Shown one piece after another: positions 40,079-48,642 of a stretch of DNA of 64,000 nt; positions within the stretch are counted from its first letter, which is position 1; each line of letters begins with the position of its first letter. The stretch is from Actinokineospora alba (GTDB lineage: Bacteria; Actinomycetota; Actinomycetes; Mycobacteriales; Pseudonocardiaceae). The stretch covers positions 5,270,001 through 5,334,000 of the forward strand of contig NZ_SNXU01000001.1 of NCBI RefSeq assembly GCF_004362515.1. The letters are read 5' to 3'. A program made the position numbers and the translations under genes. Below the pieces are notes generated by a model that was given only the letters and a program-made list of their open reading frames with translations, made no database searches and was not told the origin of the DNA.

Positions 40079-40873
40079 TCAAGCCGCCCGGGTCGCCACG
40101 GAGGCTCCCGCGCCGACGATGAGTCGTGCTGTCAAGCTCGGTGCCACGACTGGAAGCATGTGGCCTTCGCCTGCCGCGAGCAGGAATTCGCCATGCGGCA
40201 ACAACATCGCCACCTTGCGCACGTCCGACGGCGGCGCGTCGGGGTCCCGGGCGGCCGCGACGAAACGCATGGGGAGGTGGATCGATGTCAAGTCCGCGTG
40301 CATGTCGAATCGGCTCATGGCGGACAAGGCCTGTCGCCACGCGCGGAGATCGGCGGTGAGTACCTGCTCGCGGAGGTACCACGCCTCGTACGACGTCCGT
40401 GCGGCGGACTGCCCGAGCCATTCGTGCACAAGACGTTCGACATCGGGACGGCCCTGGGACCTCAGTCGCCGCTCCAGCCTGCCCGCGGCCATGCACGGAT
40501 CAACCGTGGTGCACACCAGCGATCCAGCCGACACCCGCTGCGGAAACCACCGCGCCAAGGTGAGCGCGACCTGGCCGCCGAACGCGTGCCCGACCACCTG
40601 TGCCCGCCCGATCCCGAGATGGTCGAGCAACGCCACGACATCCTTTGCCAGCCGCGGGTAGGAGAATTCGAGAGTGGCGTCGGACGCGGACCCGAACCCC
40701 CGCGGGTCGCATCGGATCACCCGCATCCCGCGCCGGGTGAGCAACGGGACCACCCCATCCCATGAGCGCAGATCCAGGGGCACCTCTGGGAGGAGCACCA
40801 CGGGGTCGCCTGCGCCCTCGTCTCGGACGCACGTGCGGTAACCAGGTGCCAGTTCGACTCTGTTTCCGATCAT
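40079..40873 (-). CDS. Alpha/beta hydrolase homologue with catalytic Ser replaced by Ala (predicted pseudoenzyme)
   Basis: 264 residues with the alpha/beta-hydrolase fold: VVLLPEVPLDLRSWD (oxyanion region, HG missing), the DPRGFGSA strand-turn, nucleophile elbow VVGHAFGGQVAL (~92-103) and GEGHMLPV (~243). The elbow should read G-H-S-x-G-G, but residue 97 is Ala (codon GCG at 40583-40585 on the minus strand, one base from TCG). The Asp and His of the triad are still present. A dead hydrolase could act as a ligand receptor, as in other enzyme-derived sensors. It carries dyad operator site B 76 bp upstream, shared with two regulators. Confidence 0.85.
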   Translation of the reverse strand: MIGNRVELAPGYRTCVRDEGAGDPVVLLPEVPLDLRSWDGVVPLLTRRGMRVIRCDPRGFGSASDATLEFSYPRLAKDVVALLDHLGIGRAQVVGHAFGGQVALTLARWFPQRVSAGSLVCTTVDPCMAAGRLERRLRSQGRPDVERLVHEWLGQSAARTSYEAWYLREQVLTADLRAWRQALSAMSRFDMHADLTSIHLPMRFVAAARDPDAPPSDVRKVAMLLPHGEFLLAAGEGHMLPVVAPSLTARLIVGAGASVATRAA

Positions 40874-40948
40874 CGCGCAACACGGCTTTCACACTGCGGC
40901 TCCATCAGTACGGTGGAACCAGCATGCGCCCGGACCTTCTCCGTGGCC

Positions 40949-40965
40949 CTGGGGATGGTCCCTAG
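40949..40965. promoter_or_regulatory. Operator site B: CTGGGG-ATGGT-CCCTAG upstream of the dead hydrolase
   Basis: Read on the hydrolase strand it is CTAGGG-ACCAT-CCCCAG, matching CTAGGG-N5-CCCTAG at 11 of 12 arm positions. The site ends 76 bp before the hydrolase start codon, a distance similar to those of sites A and C. Confidence 0.6.
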
Positions 40966-41014
40966 GCTTCACTCGACCGCCCCCAGGTAGACCGTGGTCT
41001 GCCGCTCCGACCAG

Positions 41015-41761
41015 TTACTGGTTCTGCTGGTTCTGCCGGTTCTGGCGGGAACCGCCGATCACGGAGTCGCGGGTCAGCGGGTCCGCGCCCGATCGGGCCG
41101 AGGCGGTCACATCGTTGATCGCTTCGTCGAGCAGTGCCGATAGCTGACCGGTCGCGACCTTGCTGCCGCCTGCGAAGAAGTGTCTGAGCTGCTCGTCCAG
41201 GTCGTGTGCGGCCTTGTCCGGACTGACTCGCCTCGCCAGTGCTACCCGCAGGACGCGATCCTTGATGAGCTGGATCCACCGCTTCCCGATGAGAAGCACG
41301 CGTTCCTTGTCCTCGATCCAGCCGTGCGTTCGGAAGAGAGGGTGGCACATCCTGAGGGCTTGGTGGTCCGTCAGGTACCTCCGGCGGCTGACCAGCTCCC
41401 AGCATTCCTCGATGGACGGCGGGGTGCTGCCGTGGTGTTTCCACCCGGGTGTCGGAGCGCCGCTCCCGTCGGCTCCGGGATCCGTGGGCGCGGCGTCGCG
41501 GCGTGTTCCCTGTGCCAGGCGGGCCATTTCCTCGAAGGCCATGGCTCTGCGGTCTTCGTCTGTCTGCGCATGCTTCTCACGAAGATCGAACAGCGTGTTG
41601 TGCGTGACCTCGTAGCCGCGGATACCCGCTCCCTTGAGGCGGTCGACCAGGCGGCTCTTCAGGGACTGAGACGGCGGTGGCGGCTGCGCTGACCGTGGCC
41701 GCCGGTGCTCGTGTTCCTTTCCCTCGTCGTCAGAACTGTGAGGGCTGTATCCACGTTCCAT
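41015..41761 (-). CDS. Hypothetical protein (248 aa)
   Basis: Soluble, polar, no signal peptide. The N-terminus is Pro- and His-rich (HEHRRPRSAQPPPP), the middle ~100-205 helical and charged (IEECWELVSRRRYLTDHQALRM, ERVLLIGKRWIQLIKDRVLRVALARR), and the last residues Gln/Asn-rich (RQNRQNQQNQ). No family recognised. Lies 21 bp after another hypothetical gene on the same strand, so the two are probably cotranscribed. Confidence 0.65.
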   Translation of the reverse strand: MERGYSPHSSDDEGKEHEHRRPRSAQPPPPSQSLKSRLVDRLKGAGIRGYEVTHNTLFDLREKHAQTDEDRRAMAFEEMARLAQGTRRDAAPTDPGADGSGAPTPGWKHHGSTPPSIEECWELVSRRRYLTDHQALRMCHPLFRTHGWIEDKERVLLIGKRWIQLIKDRVLRVALARRVSPDKAAHDLDEQLRHFFAGGSKVATGQLSALLDEAINDVTASARSGADPLTRDSVIGGSRQNRQNQQNQ

Positions 41762-41782
41762 CGGTGTCTCCTGGGTGGTTGG

Positions 41783-42439
41783 TCAGTGGTCCTGGTGTTC
41801 GCCCAGTTCGGCGGCGATCTCGGCGGCCAGGGCGGCCAGCTGTTTGTCATCGAGTTCGGCGAGCTCGGCGGCGAGGTCGGCGAGCTCGCCATCGTCTGGT
41901 GCCGGGGCGGCGGGGGAGACGCTCAGGCCGTACTGGGCGAACGCGGCGACCTTGTCCGCGCTGCCTTCGACGTAGCTCAGAAATGTCGCCGCGGCGTTGC
42001 CGACGCCTGCCTGCGCCGCGCCGCGGGCAAACCGGTCGCGAAAGCCTTTCCAGTGCCGCTCGGTCCCGTCCCAGGCCGGCCCGTTGGCGGACAGGTAGGC
42101 GTTCCAGGTGTCCGGGTCCTCCGCCTGCTCGGCCGCGTATGCCCGCGACAGCAGGACTTCGTAGTGAGTGGTGAGTTCGTCCGGGCCGTGCCTTCCTGCC
42201 ACGGAGAGGAGTTCCCACGGGTTCGAGACGTACCCGAGTACCATCAGCAGGTCCTCGATCGCCACTCTGTGGTGACCCGATCCGTCAAGCTCGGCCAGCC
42301 GCGCGGCGAGGTCTCCCAGGCCGTAGTTTCCTGCCTCGGCCGCTTCGGCCTGCACTTGGCACAGCAGCGTGAACCACGCGTGGGCGGTGGGGGTATCGGC
42401 GTGCCAGGACGCGGCGATCACGCGGTCCAGGTCTTCCAT
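41783..42439 (-). CDS. Hypothetical helical protein (218 aa)
   Basis: Almost entirely helical. The N-terminal part has two Trp/Tyr-containing helices (VIAASWHADTPTAHAWFTLL, ~8-27; SRAYAAEQAEDPDTWNAYL), a central WDGTERHWKGFRDRFARG, and the C-terminal ~45 residues are an acidic Ala/Glu/Leu run (LADLAAELAELDDKQLAAL). No known domain. Pair with the adjacent 248-residue gene; function cannot be inferred. Confidence 0.65.
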   Translation of the reverse strand: MEDLDRVIAASWHADTPTAHAWFTLLCQVQAEAAEAGNYGLGDLAARLAELDGSGHHRVAIEDLLMVLGYVSNPWELLSVAGRHGPDELTTHYEVLLSRAYAAEQAEDPDTWNAYLSANGPAWDGTERHWKGFRDRFARGAAQAGVGNAAATFLSYVEGSADKVAAFAQYGLSVSPAAPAPDDGELADLAAELAELDDKQLAALAAEIAAELGEHQDH

Positions 42440-42547
42440 GTCGGGGCCCTCCTCGCTGACCGTCCTATGTGGAACCCAGTGTCCGCGTACCGCCCGCGCG
42501 GACGGGATAGTCGAACGGGCAAGCGTTAGGGCAGGGGGCGGGGGAGT

Positions 42548-44056
42548 TCACTCCAAGGGCTTCAATGGGGGCTGGGAGTAGCTTTTGAACATCGGACCGG
42601 CGGGCCCGTCGTTGAGAACGCATTCGCCGCTGACCGGCTCGACCACGGCACAGCCGGACTTGGGGTTGCCCCACCGACTCGCGATGTCGAGCCAGCTGAG
42701 TGACCCGGTGTAGGAACCCTTCGGGCGCCAGGGGAACGAGATCAGATTCGTCCGGGTGTCCCATCGCGTCCCGTCGGCGGTGTCGTCGGCCAGGTCGCTT
42801 CCGTTGGGCAGGGTCCGGTACACGTGTCGGCCCGCGTCCGGGTAGGCGCCGTGTGAGCCGAGTGCGGAGTACACCCCGATGCGCCAGTTGGCCAAGGGCA
42901 CGTTCTTGTCCCCGAAGGTGAACGTTTCGCCGCCCGAGTGTTGGCTGTAGAAGATCTTCTCCGGCAGCCCTTCGCGGAACCTGACGGTGATGTGCTCCCA
43001 GTCGCCGACGTGATTCCCGAAAGTCGACCAGCCGCCGACGCAGGTGCCATCCGTCTCGACCCCGATGCAGACGCGCTTGCCGTTGTTGTAGGGATAGAAC
43101 ATCCAGTAGATGATGTCCACGGTGTCGGTGGGGGCGCCGTTCGAGGTCCGCGGCACGATGAGTGCGTAGGCGTTGACCGCCTGCCGACCGGGATTCTGAC
43201 CGTCGAGGAACGCCGGGTCCGTGCACGAATCGCAACCCAAGGGCTCGTTCGTGACCAGGTGCCCGTCGCGTTCGTGGGTGTTCGCCAGGAAGTGTTGGGT
43301 CGTCGAGGGGAAGTATCGCTCGCGCGGATGCAAAGTGACCACGGGCGCGAACAGTGTGGCTCGTGACCCGTCCATCGGAGCGGCGGACAGCGCGGCCGCG
43401 TTGGTCATGCGTTTGTCCAGCACTCGAAAAAGTGAGGGACTTCCTGGATCGGTGTGCGACGCCCTGGCAACGAACGTCGACGGCGGCAGTCCTCTGTGGT
43501 CGGAGGGGTCCGACTGCCAGATGCCCACATCACTGTCCGCGCCGGATTCCGAGTCATCCCAGATCTTGACCGGTGAACCGGCTCGGGTGTAATCGCTGCG
43601 AACGCATCGGATGCGGTCGGTCGACGGCTGCGAGTACGACGGACTCGCCACGTTGCCCAGACAGGTGTAGCCACTCGGCGGAACAGGTGCCCACAGGGAG
43701 ACGTCATGCGTTCCGCCTGAGCCGTGGTCGCTCCAGACGAGCCGGTAGCCGGTGGGCCTGGCCACCACGCCGCTGTCGCCCGCTACCAGGAAGACGTTGG
43801 CCGGTCGTTTCCCATGCGCACCCATCGCCACGTCGCCCAAGGAGTAGTAGCCCGGATACGCCGTGGTGTCGGGGCGCCAGAGGGACACATCCCTGGCGGC
43901 GCCGGTCCCGGCATCGTCGTACACCCACACGAACCGGTCGACCGGCTGTATGCGCAGCGGAGCCGGTGGGGCCGCTGCGTTAGCGGCGACGGGTTGACCA
44001 ACTGAGGCCAACAGCGCGGACGCCAGTAACAGAGATTTGGTTCGACCTGAGGACAT
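42548..44056 (-). CDS. Secreted Vps62-related protein (DUF946-like)
   Basis: 502 residues. Signal peptide MSSGRTKSLLLASALLASVG cleaved after ANA-A. Mature N-terminal part holds two or three ~40-residue repeats with WxDxGSGG.xDVSLWxP (~40-185), the pattern of the Vps62/DUF946 family. A ~320-residue C-terminal part contains IIYWMFYPYNNGKR and GDWEHITVRF, and CGSCxD-like Cys pairs (CDSCTD; CIGV..CVGG). Family proteins occur in fungi and in bacteria as secreted proteins of unknown function. Divergent from the VOC gene. Confidence 0.8.
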   Translation of the reverse strand: MSSGRTKSLLLASALLASVGQPVAANAAAPPAPLRIQPVDRFVWVYDDAGTGAARDVSLWRPDTTAYPGYYSLGDVAMGAHGKRPANVFLVAGDSGVVARPTGYRLVWSDHGSGGTHDVSLWAPVPPSGYTCLGNVASPSYSQPSTDRIRCVRSDYTRAGSPVKIWDDSESGADSDVGIWQSDPSDHRGLPPSTFVARASHTDPGSPSLFRVLDKRMTNAAALSAAPMDGSRATLFAPVVTLHPRERYFPSTTQHFLANTHERDGHLVTNEPLGCDSCTDPAFLDGQNPGRQAVNAYALIVPRTSNGAPTDTVDIIYWMFYPYNNGKRVCIGVETDGTCVGGWSTFGNHVGDWEHITVRFREGLPEKIFYSQHSGGETFTFGDKNVPLANWRIGVYSALGSHGAYPDAGRHVYRTLPNGSDLADDTADGTRWDTRTNLISFPWRPKGSYTGSLSWLDIASRWGNPKSGCAVVEPVSGECVLNDGPAGPMFKSYSQPPLKPLE

Positions 44057-44362
44057 CGGCTACTCCCGGTGAACAAGCCCGTGATTGCGGCGTGATTAAG
44101 GCAGCTTTTCCGTTGACTCTGATATCACCGAACGCGACCAATCTCATGAAGAAGGCGACGAAGGTCGCCGAGTTCCACCTCGTTTGATTCGTCGCCGATT
44201 CTGTTGCGATGCTATCCATCGGGTTCGAGGTGATCCATAGGGATGGCCCCAACGGGAAGGTGTTTTGCCCACAAGGGCAACGGCGGCTCGCATACAGTTA
44301 TCCGACTCGGTACTGCAGCAGTGCATCGCCCTGTTTCGGAATAGAACCTGGATGGAGACGAC
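44057..44362. other. 306-bp divergent intergenic region with hairpin and a weak copy of the CTAGGG dyad
   Basis: Less GC-rich than its surroundings. It must contain promoters for the Vps62-like gene (minus) and the VOC/fasciclin pair (plus). TTGCCC-ACAA-GGGCAA at 44265-44280 is a perfect small hairpin. ATAGGG-ATGGC-CCCAAC at 44237-44253 matches the regulon dyad at 9 of 12 arm positions, 109 bp upstream of the VOC gene; weak. Confidence 0.35.
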
Positions 44363-45031
44363 ATGCGAGGCATTTCTCGAATGCGAAGGCGGCTCGTTGC
44401 GGTGGCCGCGGTCATTCTGTCAATGGCGATGATGCTGACCGCCCCTGGCGCGCAGGCGCATCCGGGGTCCCCAGCCGATCCCGCGTCGGTCGACCGCGAA
44501 GCCGCGAAAAGATCGGCGGCGCAAGGTGCTCAGTCGGCGACGTCGGCCGGTGTCGCGGACATCCTGGGCGCGCCGGACGCCATGGGCATCGGCGTCGTCG
44601 ACGTGGAAGCGGCGAAGGCTGGCCTGACGAACGCGACCGGGGTGAGCTGGCGGCCCAACCGGCCGACGGAGAACGCCGCGGTGCTCTACCCCAACGGAGT
44701 CGTGATGATCCTCGACTTCAACGTCGGCATCTCGGTGGAAGGCCCGCCGTATCTCGTGCTGGACGAGGTCCACCCACAGCTCTCCCCGTGGCAGGCCAGT
44801 GAGAACCATTCGTCCTACCACCTGATGTACATCGTGCCTGATATCGCGGCCACCTCCGCGGCGCTGGAGGCGAGAGGACTGCCCCGGATGGTGACCGCCT
44901 CGGTGGTGGAGAACCAGGACTTCGCCGTCGCGTACGCGATCCACCGCGGTGTCAACGGGATCAACATCGAGGTGATCGACGACGATTTCGGGTGCCCGCT
45001 GATCGACAACTGCGAGAACCTGCTCCCATGA
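44363..45031 (+). CDS. Secreted VOC (glyoxalase-fold) protein
   Basis: 222 residues; ATG after GGAG. Signal peptide (RRRLVAVAAVILSMAMMLT, cut after AQA-H), a ~40-residue Ala/Ser-rich spacer, then a betaalphabeta VOC module: VVMILDFNVGISVEGPPYLVLDEVHP, YHLMYIVPDIAATSAALEARGLP and the final VNGINIEVIDDDFGCPL, the usual Glu metal-ligand strand. Exported VOC proteins are rare. Its stop overlaps the fasciclin gene (ATGA), so the two are coupled. Confidence 0.8.
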   Translation: MRGISRMRRRLVAVAAVILSMAMMLTAPGAQAHPGSPADPASVDREAAKRSAAQGAQSATSAGVADILGAPDAMGIGVVDVEAAKAGLTNATGVSWRPNRPTENAAVLYPNGVVMILDFNVGISVEGPPYLVLDEVHPQLSPWQASENHSSYHLMYIVPDIAATSAALEARGLPRMVTASVVENQDFAVAYAIHRGVNGINIEVIDDDFGCPLIDNCENLLP

Positions 45032-45576
45032 GCTCGCGCCGGTCCATCCCCGCCCTGAGCCTGGTGGCTGTCGCGTCGGTCCTCGCGGGATGCACGGCAG
45101 GCGAGCCCGCCCGGGCGGCGGACCGGGTCGACTGCTCGGAAACCACGACGGAGCTGCGCACGGCGATGGCGGACAAACCGGTGTTCAGCGCGGCGTCCGC
45201 CCACCCGAAGCTGTCGGTCCTGGTCTCCCTGATGGCGGAGGCGGAGATGGCGAAGGCGCTGGACACGGCGCGCAACCTGACGCTGTTCGCCCCGACGGAC
45301 GCCGCATTCGCCGCCGCGGACCCCAATGCGATGGCGGCAGTCCGCGCGGACAAGCGCAAGATCGCGAATCTGGTGAGCCACCACATCACCGGGGTTGTTC
45401 CGCAGCCCGCGAACGGGTCTCCCGCCGCGCTGCAGACCCTGCGGGGCACCTCGCTCGACGTCACGGCCGACGGCGCGGGCCTCCGCGTCGATCAGGCGAA
45501 GGCGCCGTGCGCGAGCGTCGAGATCGCGGGCGGGACGATCTACCTGATCGACTCCGTCCTGTTCCCACCCCCCTGA
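45028..45576 (+). CDS. Fasciclin-domain lipoprotein
   Basis: 182 residues. Lipobox LAGC (signal MSSRRSIPALSLVAVASV) predicts a membrane-anchored lipoprotein. The FAS1 domain covers ~45-182: LTLFAPTDAAFAAADP (H1 motif), IANLVSHHITG (central YH-type motif), LQTLRGTSLDVTA and the terminal IYLIDSVLFPP (H2). Two Cys (DCSETT, APCASV) may pair. FAS1 domains mediate surface adhesion. Coupled to the secreted VOC gene by a 4-nt overlap. Confidence 0.9.
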   Translation: MSSRRSIPALSLVAVASVLAGCTAGEPARAADRVDCSETTTELRTAMADKPVFSAASAHPKLSVLVSLMAEAEMAKALDTARNLTLFAPTDAAFAAADPNAMAAVRADKRKIANLVSHHITGVVPQPANGSPAALQTLRGTSLDVTADGAGLRVDQAKAPCASVEIAGGTIYLIDSVLFPPP

Positions 45577-45593
45577 CCCGAGGGCGCCGCCGC

Positions 45594-48530
45594 TTACCGA
45601 GGTGCTTTCCGCGGCGCCTGCTCGGGCGGTTCGTGAACTCCCAGCTCCGCCAGCACGTCCCGATACTGGCTCCGCGCCTGGTGTGCCGCGGCAGGCTCAT
45701 TGCCGAGTTGATAAGCGTGGATCAGCAGGTTCCAGGCCGGATCGTGGAACCGGTCGATCTCGATCGCCCTGGTGCACACCGCGGCCGCGCGTCCCGGATT
45801 GCCCAGCTTCACCTCGATCCTGGCCAGGGCGCACGCCACGTCGAGTACCAGAGCCCGGTACCGCGCCCGATCCGCCAACACCCACTCGGCGGCGCCCTCC
45901 TCTGGCAGCAGATCGCCGGTATAGAGCGAGAACGCCGTGCGGAGCGGCTTGAGCAGGCTCGTCGGGTCCGCATTCCCGGTCGCTACGCGCCACTGGTGCA
46001 ATGCCTCGCCGAAGCGCACGGTGTCGGCGGTGCCACCCGGCGGGATCGCCAACACGTACATGTCGCCCCGGCGTTCCACGGGAGACTGTGGCCAGCTCGG
46101 CGCCGGGGCGTCGCCGAGCACTCGGCGGATCATGGACACTGCCACGTGCAGGCTGCGGCGCGCGGAATCCAGCGGCGCCCCTGGCCAGAAGCACTGGTAG
46201 AGAGTGTCGACGTGCACACCCCGGTTGGCGCGCAGTGCCAGCAGGCGCAACACGGATTGGACCCGGGGCCGCAGACCACGCCAGTCGAGAAGCTGGTCGC
46301 CGACGGCGATCTCGAATTGCCCGAAACACCGGATCCGCATCCTGGGGTCCGGGCCGGGCCGCGGGGTCGCCACCGTGCTCGTGGGCAGCGGGGCGATGCG
46401 GGCGGGGGCGGCGGGTGATCGCTGCACGGCCGGACTGAGCGGGTGCCGGCCCGCGGGCGACACCGTGGCGTCGCCCGCCCCACGCGCGGTCTGGTCGAGC
46501 TCGGCCGAACCGGGGTCGGCCAGGTACCCGGCCATGATCACGCGTGCCCAGGTCGCGACCGCGGCGGCTTGCAGGCTCGCGGCGCGGCGCTCGCACCGGT
46601 GCAGTGCCTTGACCGCGTCCACACCGGACCGGCACCGGCCGATGGCGGCCGCGACGCAGCCGACGAGCGAAACCCATGGCCGCTCGTCCTGGTTGAGCGA
46701 TTCGATTCGTTCGGCGTTCTCGATGTGCGCGGCCACCCCTGACAGCGCCGACAACGCGCGGACCACCGCCCCGACGGCGTCGAGGAAGTCGCCCTCGGCC
46801 TGTGCCGCCAGCGCTTCGAGCGCGGGTGCCATGGCGTCCGGCTTCGTCCAGTTGTCGGCCACCACGCGCACCGCCGTTCCGAGCAGGCCGATGACATCGG
46901 TTCGCGTCGGCAGGATCCTGCTCCAGTGCCGCACCGCTTCGGTGGGCCTGCCGTCCAGCAGCGAGGCGATACCCGCTGCCAACGACCAGCCGTCCGAGGT
47001 GTCGGCCATCGGGTGCTCGGCGAGCGCCGCCGGACGCTTGTCCAGCGCCCGCCGCAACTGGCCCAGCCAGTGCGCCGCCGTGGTGTCGGTCGGCGGCGCG
47101 CCTGGCGAGAAGGCGGCCACCAGTTCTTGCTCCCGCACGCAGTCCTCGTGCAGATCGGTCCCGGCAAGGGCGGTCGTCGCCTCCTGGTACGCGGCCAGCG
47201 CGGCGTCGAGCTGATCGTTCAAAGCGCGGGCGCGGGCCTGTGCCAGCAACACGGCACCGACGTCGTGGCGGTGTCCTGCCATGAGCGAAGCCTGACCCGT
47301 TCGGGGCGCGTTGAGGATCCGACTGCTCGCCCGCACATCGGCGGCGCGCAGGTACGCCACGAGCGCTTCGTGGTCGCGCCCGACGGATTCGTGGAGCCGG
47401 GCGATCTTGCGGTAGTGCTCCCGAAGTGCCTCGGGGCTGATCCGGGCGCGCAGTTCCGCGACGAGATGCGCCTGGAACAGCGGATGGTAGCGATATCGAA
47501 CCTGGTCACCGTCGATATCGCGACGCACCAGGAGGTTCTGTTCCACGAGTTGGTCGAGGGTCCAGCCGCTGTTCGACCGGTCGAGCAGTGCGTCGCACCA
47601 CTCGGGGACGACCGGTGTGCAGGCGCTGCTGAACAGCAGAAGGTCCACCGTGTCCGAGGGAAGGTCGGCCAGCACGGTGGCCGTCAGGTGGTGTCGGAGC
47701 AGCCGCGACCCGGCAAGTGTGGCGATGGCGGCGGCCCGCTGCTCGGGCGAGTGGCCCCGCGTCGCCGCCTGGAACAGGTGGATCGCCATGATCCAGCCCT
47801 CGGTGCGCTCAGTCAGCTCCGACACGGCGGCCTGGGTCAGGGGTGCGTCGTAGTGCTCGCGGAACAGCGACTCGACCTCGTCCTCGCGGAACCGCAGCGC
47901 CTGCCCGTCGATGCTGTGGACGTGTCCGGCGAGTCGGACCGGGGTGGACCACTCGGCGCGTTCGGTCCGGGCCGCGAGCACGAACCGGGTGTCCCGGGAC
48001 AGGGCGTTGATCACGCGGCCGAGCACGACCGCCGGCTGGCCGGTCAGGAGGTGTGCGTCGTCGACCACGAGCGTGCAGGGGCCGATCGTCCGCCCCACCT
48101 CGGCCGCGAGTCTGCGCACCGAGATCTGGTGATGGTGCGGCGAGGTGCCCAGCAGTGCGTCGGCGACACCTTCGACGACCTGCCGCGGGTGGCAGAGCGA
48201 ACCGTCGACGCCGAGCCAACCAACCTTCTCACCGCGCTCCCGCAGGTGTTCGGCGAACTGCGCGACGAGCTCGGTCTTGCCCGCTCCGGGCGGGCCGGTC
48301 ACGATCACTGAGCCTTCGGTGTGCGCGGACACGCAGTGGTCCAGAAGTCGTCCGCGACGAAACCCGGAAGGGGTCGGAACGCCGATGGCCCCGGTGTCCT
48401 CGTCGACAGCGCGGAACTGCCCCGGCCGCGGCGGCGGGGGTTCGAGGAAGGCGGGTCGCGTCGCCGCGCGCGGCCCGCGGCGGCGGTCCAGCCAGGCCGC
48501 CGCGGCACCGATGTCGAGATCAGCCGCCAT
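45594..48530 (-). CDS. AAA ATPase - BTAD transcriptional regulator (SARP-like, C-terminal DNA-binding part)
   Basis: 978 residues from ATG 48530 (GGAAGTGA upstream; earlier in-frame starts lack a site). MalT-like ATPase first: VIVTGPPGAGKTELV (~residue 76) and VVDDAHLL (~163), with a helical TPR-like middle to ~720. The DNA-binding unit is at the C-terminus: OmpR-type winged helix (~740-830: RIRCFGQFEIAVGDQLLDWRG ... RGVHVDTLYQCFWPG) and BTAD (~850-970: LYTGDLLPEEGAAEWVLADRA). In classical SARPs this unit is at the N-terminus. It abuts the eCIS operon, 112 bp beyond its last gene, with dyad site C 68 bp upstream of its start. Confidence 0.9.
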   Translation of the reverse strand: MAADLDIGAAAAWLDRRRGPRAATRPAFLEPPPPRPGQFRAVDEDTGAIGVPTPSGFRRGRLLDHCVSAHTEGSVIVTGPPGAGKTELVAQFAEHLRERGEKVGWLGVDGSLCHPRQVVEGVADALLGTSPHHHQISVRRLAAEVGRTIGPCTLVVDDAHLLTGQPAVVLGRVINALSRDTRFVLAARTERAEWSTPVRLAGHVHSIDGQALRFREDEVESLFREHYDAPLTQAAVSELTERTEGWIMAIHLFQAATRGHSPEQRAAAIATLAGSRLLRHHLTATVLADLPSDTVDLLLFSSACTPVVPEWCDALLDRSNSGWTLDQLVEQNLLVRRDIDGDQVRYRYHPLFQAHLVAELRARISPEALREHYRKIARLHESVGRDHEALVAYLRAADVRASSRILNAPRTGQASLMAGHRHDVGAVLLAQARARALNDQLDAALAAYQEATTALAGTDLHEDCVREQELVAAFSPGAPPTDTTAAHWLGQLRRALDKRPAALAEHPMADTSDGWSLAAGIASLLDGRPTEAVRHWSRILPTRTDVIGLLGTAVRVVADNWTKPDAMAPALEALAAQAEGDFLDAVGAVVRALSALSGVAAHIENAERIESLNQDERPWVSLVGCVAAAIGRCRSGVDAVKALHRCERRAASLQAAAVATWARVIMAGYLADPGSAELDQTARGAGDATVSPAGRHPLSPAVQRSPAAPARIAPLPTSTVATPRPGPDPRMRIRCFGQFEIAVGDQLLDWRGLRPRVQSVLRLLALRANRGVHVDTLYQCFWPGAPLDSARRSLHVAVSMIRRVLGDAPAPSWPQSPVERRGDMYVLAIPPGGTADTVRFGEALHQWRVATGNADPTSLLKPLRTAFSLYTGDLLPEEGAAEWVLADRARYRALVLDVACALARIEVKLGNPGRAAAVCTRAIEIDRFHDPAWNLLIHAYQLGNEPAAAHQARSQYRDVLAELGVHEPPEQAPRKAPR

Positions 48531-48597
48531 CGCGATCACTTCCACAGGTCGTGGATGTTGTCGCTTTCGAGGCTGCCCGCCAGCCGCCGTCATGTCC

Positions 48598-48614
48598 CTA
48601 GGGTCGGTCCCTAG
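48598..48614. promoter_or_regulatory. Operator site C: CTAGGG-TCGGT-CCCTAG upstream of the BTAD regulator
   Basis: A perfect dyad with 6-bp arms and 5-bp spacer, 68 bp upstream of the regulator start. GTCCCTA/G repeats at 48594, 48607 and 48620 are spaced exactly 13 bp, so three or more half-sites are present. A GCCCCCAGGGGC inverted repeat at 48628-48639 could end the eCIS transcript. Confidence 0.65.
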
Positions 48615-48642
48615 TGCTGGTCCCTGTGCCCCCAGGGGCGGT

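Noticed and set aside
48628..48639. GCCCCCAGGGGC as part of the dyad family
   Set aside because: The arms and spacing differ from CTAGGG-N5-CCCTAG; it is better read as a short terminator-type inverted repeat.
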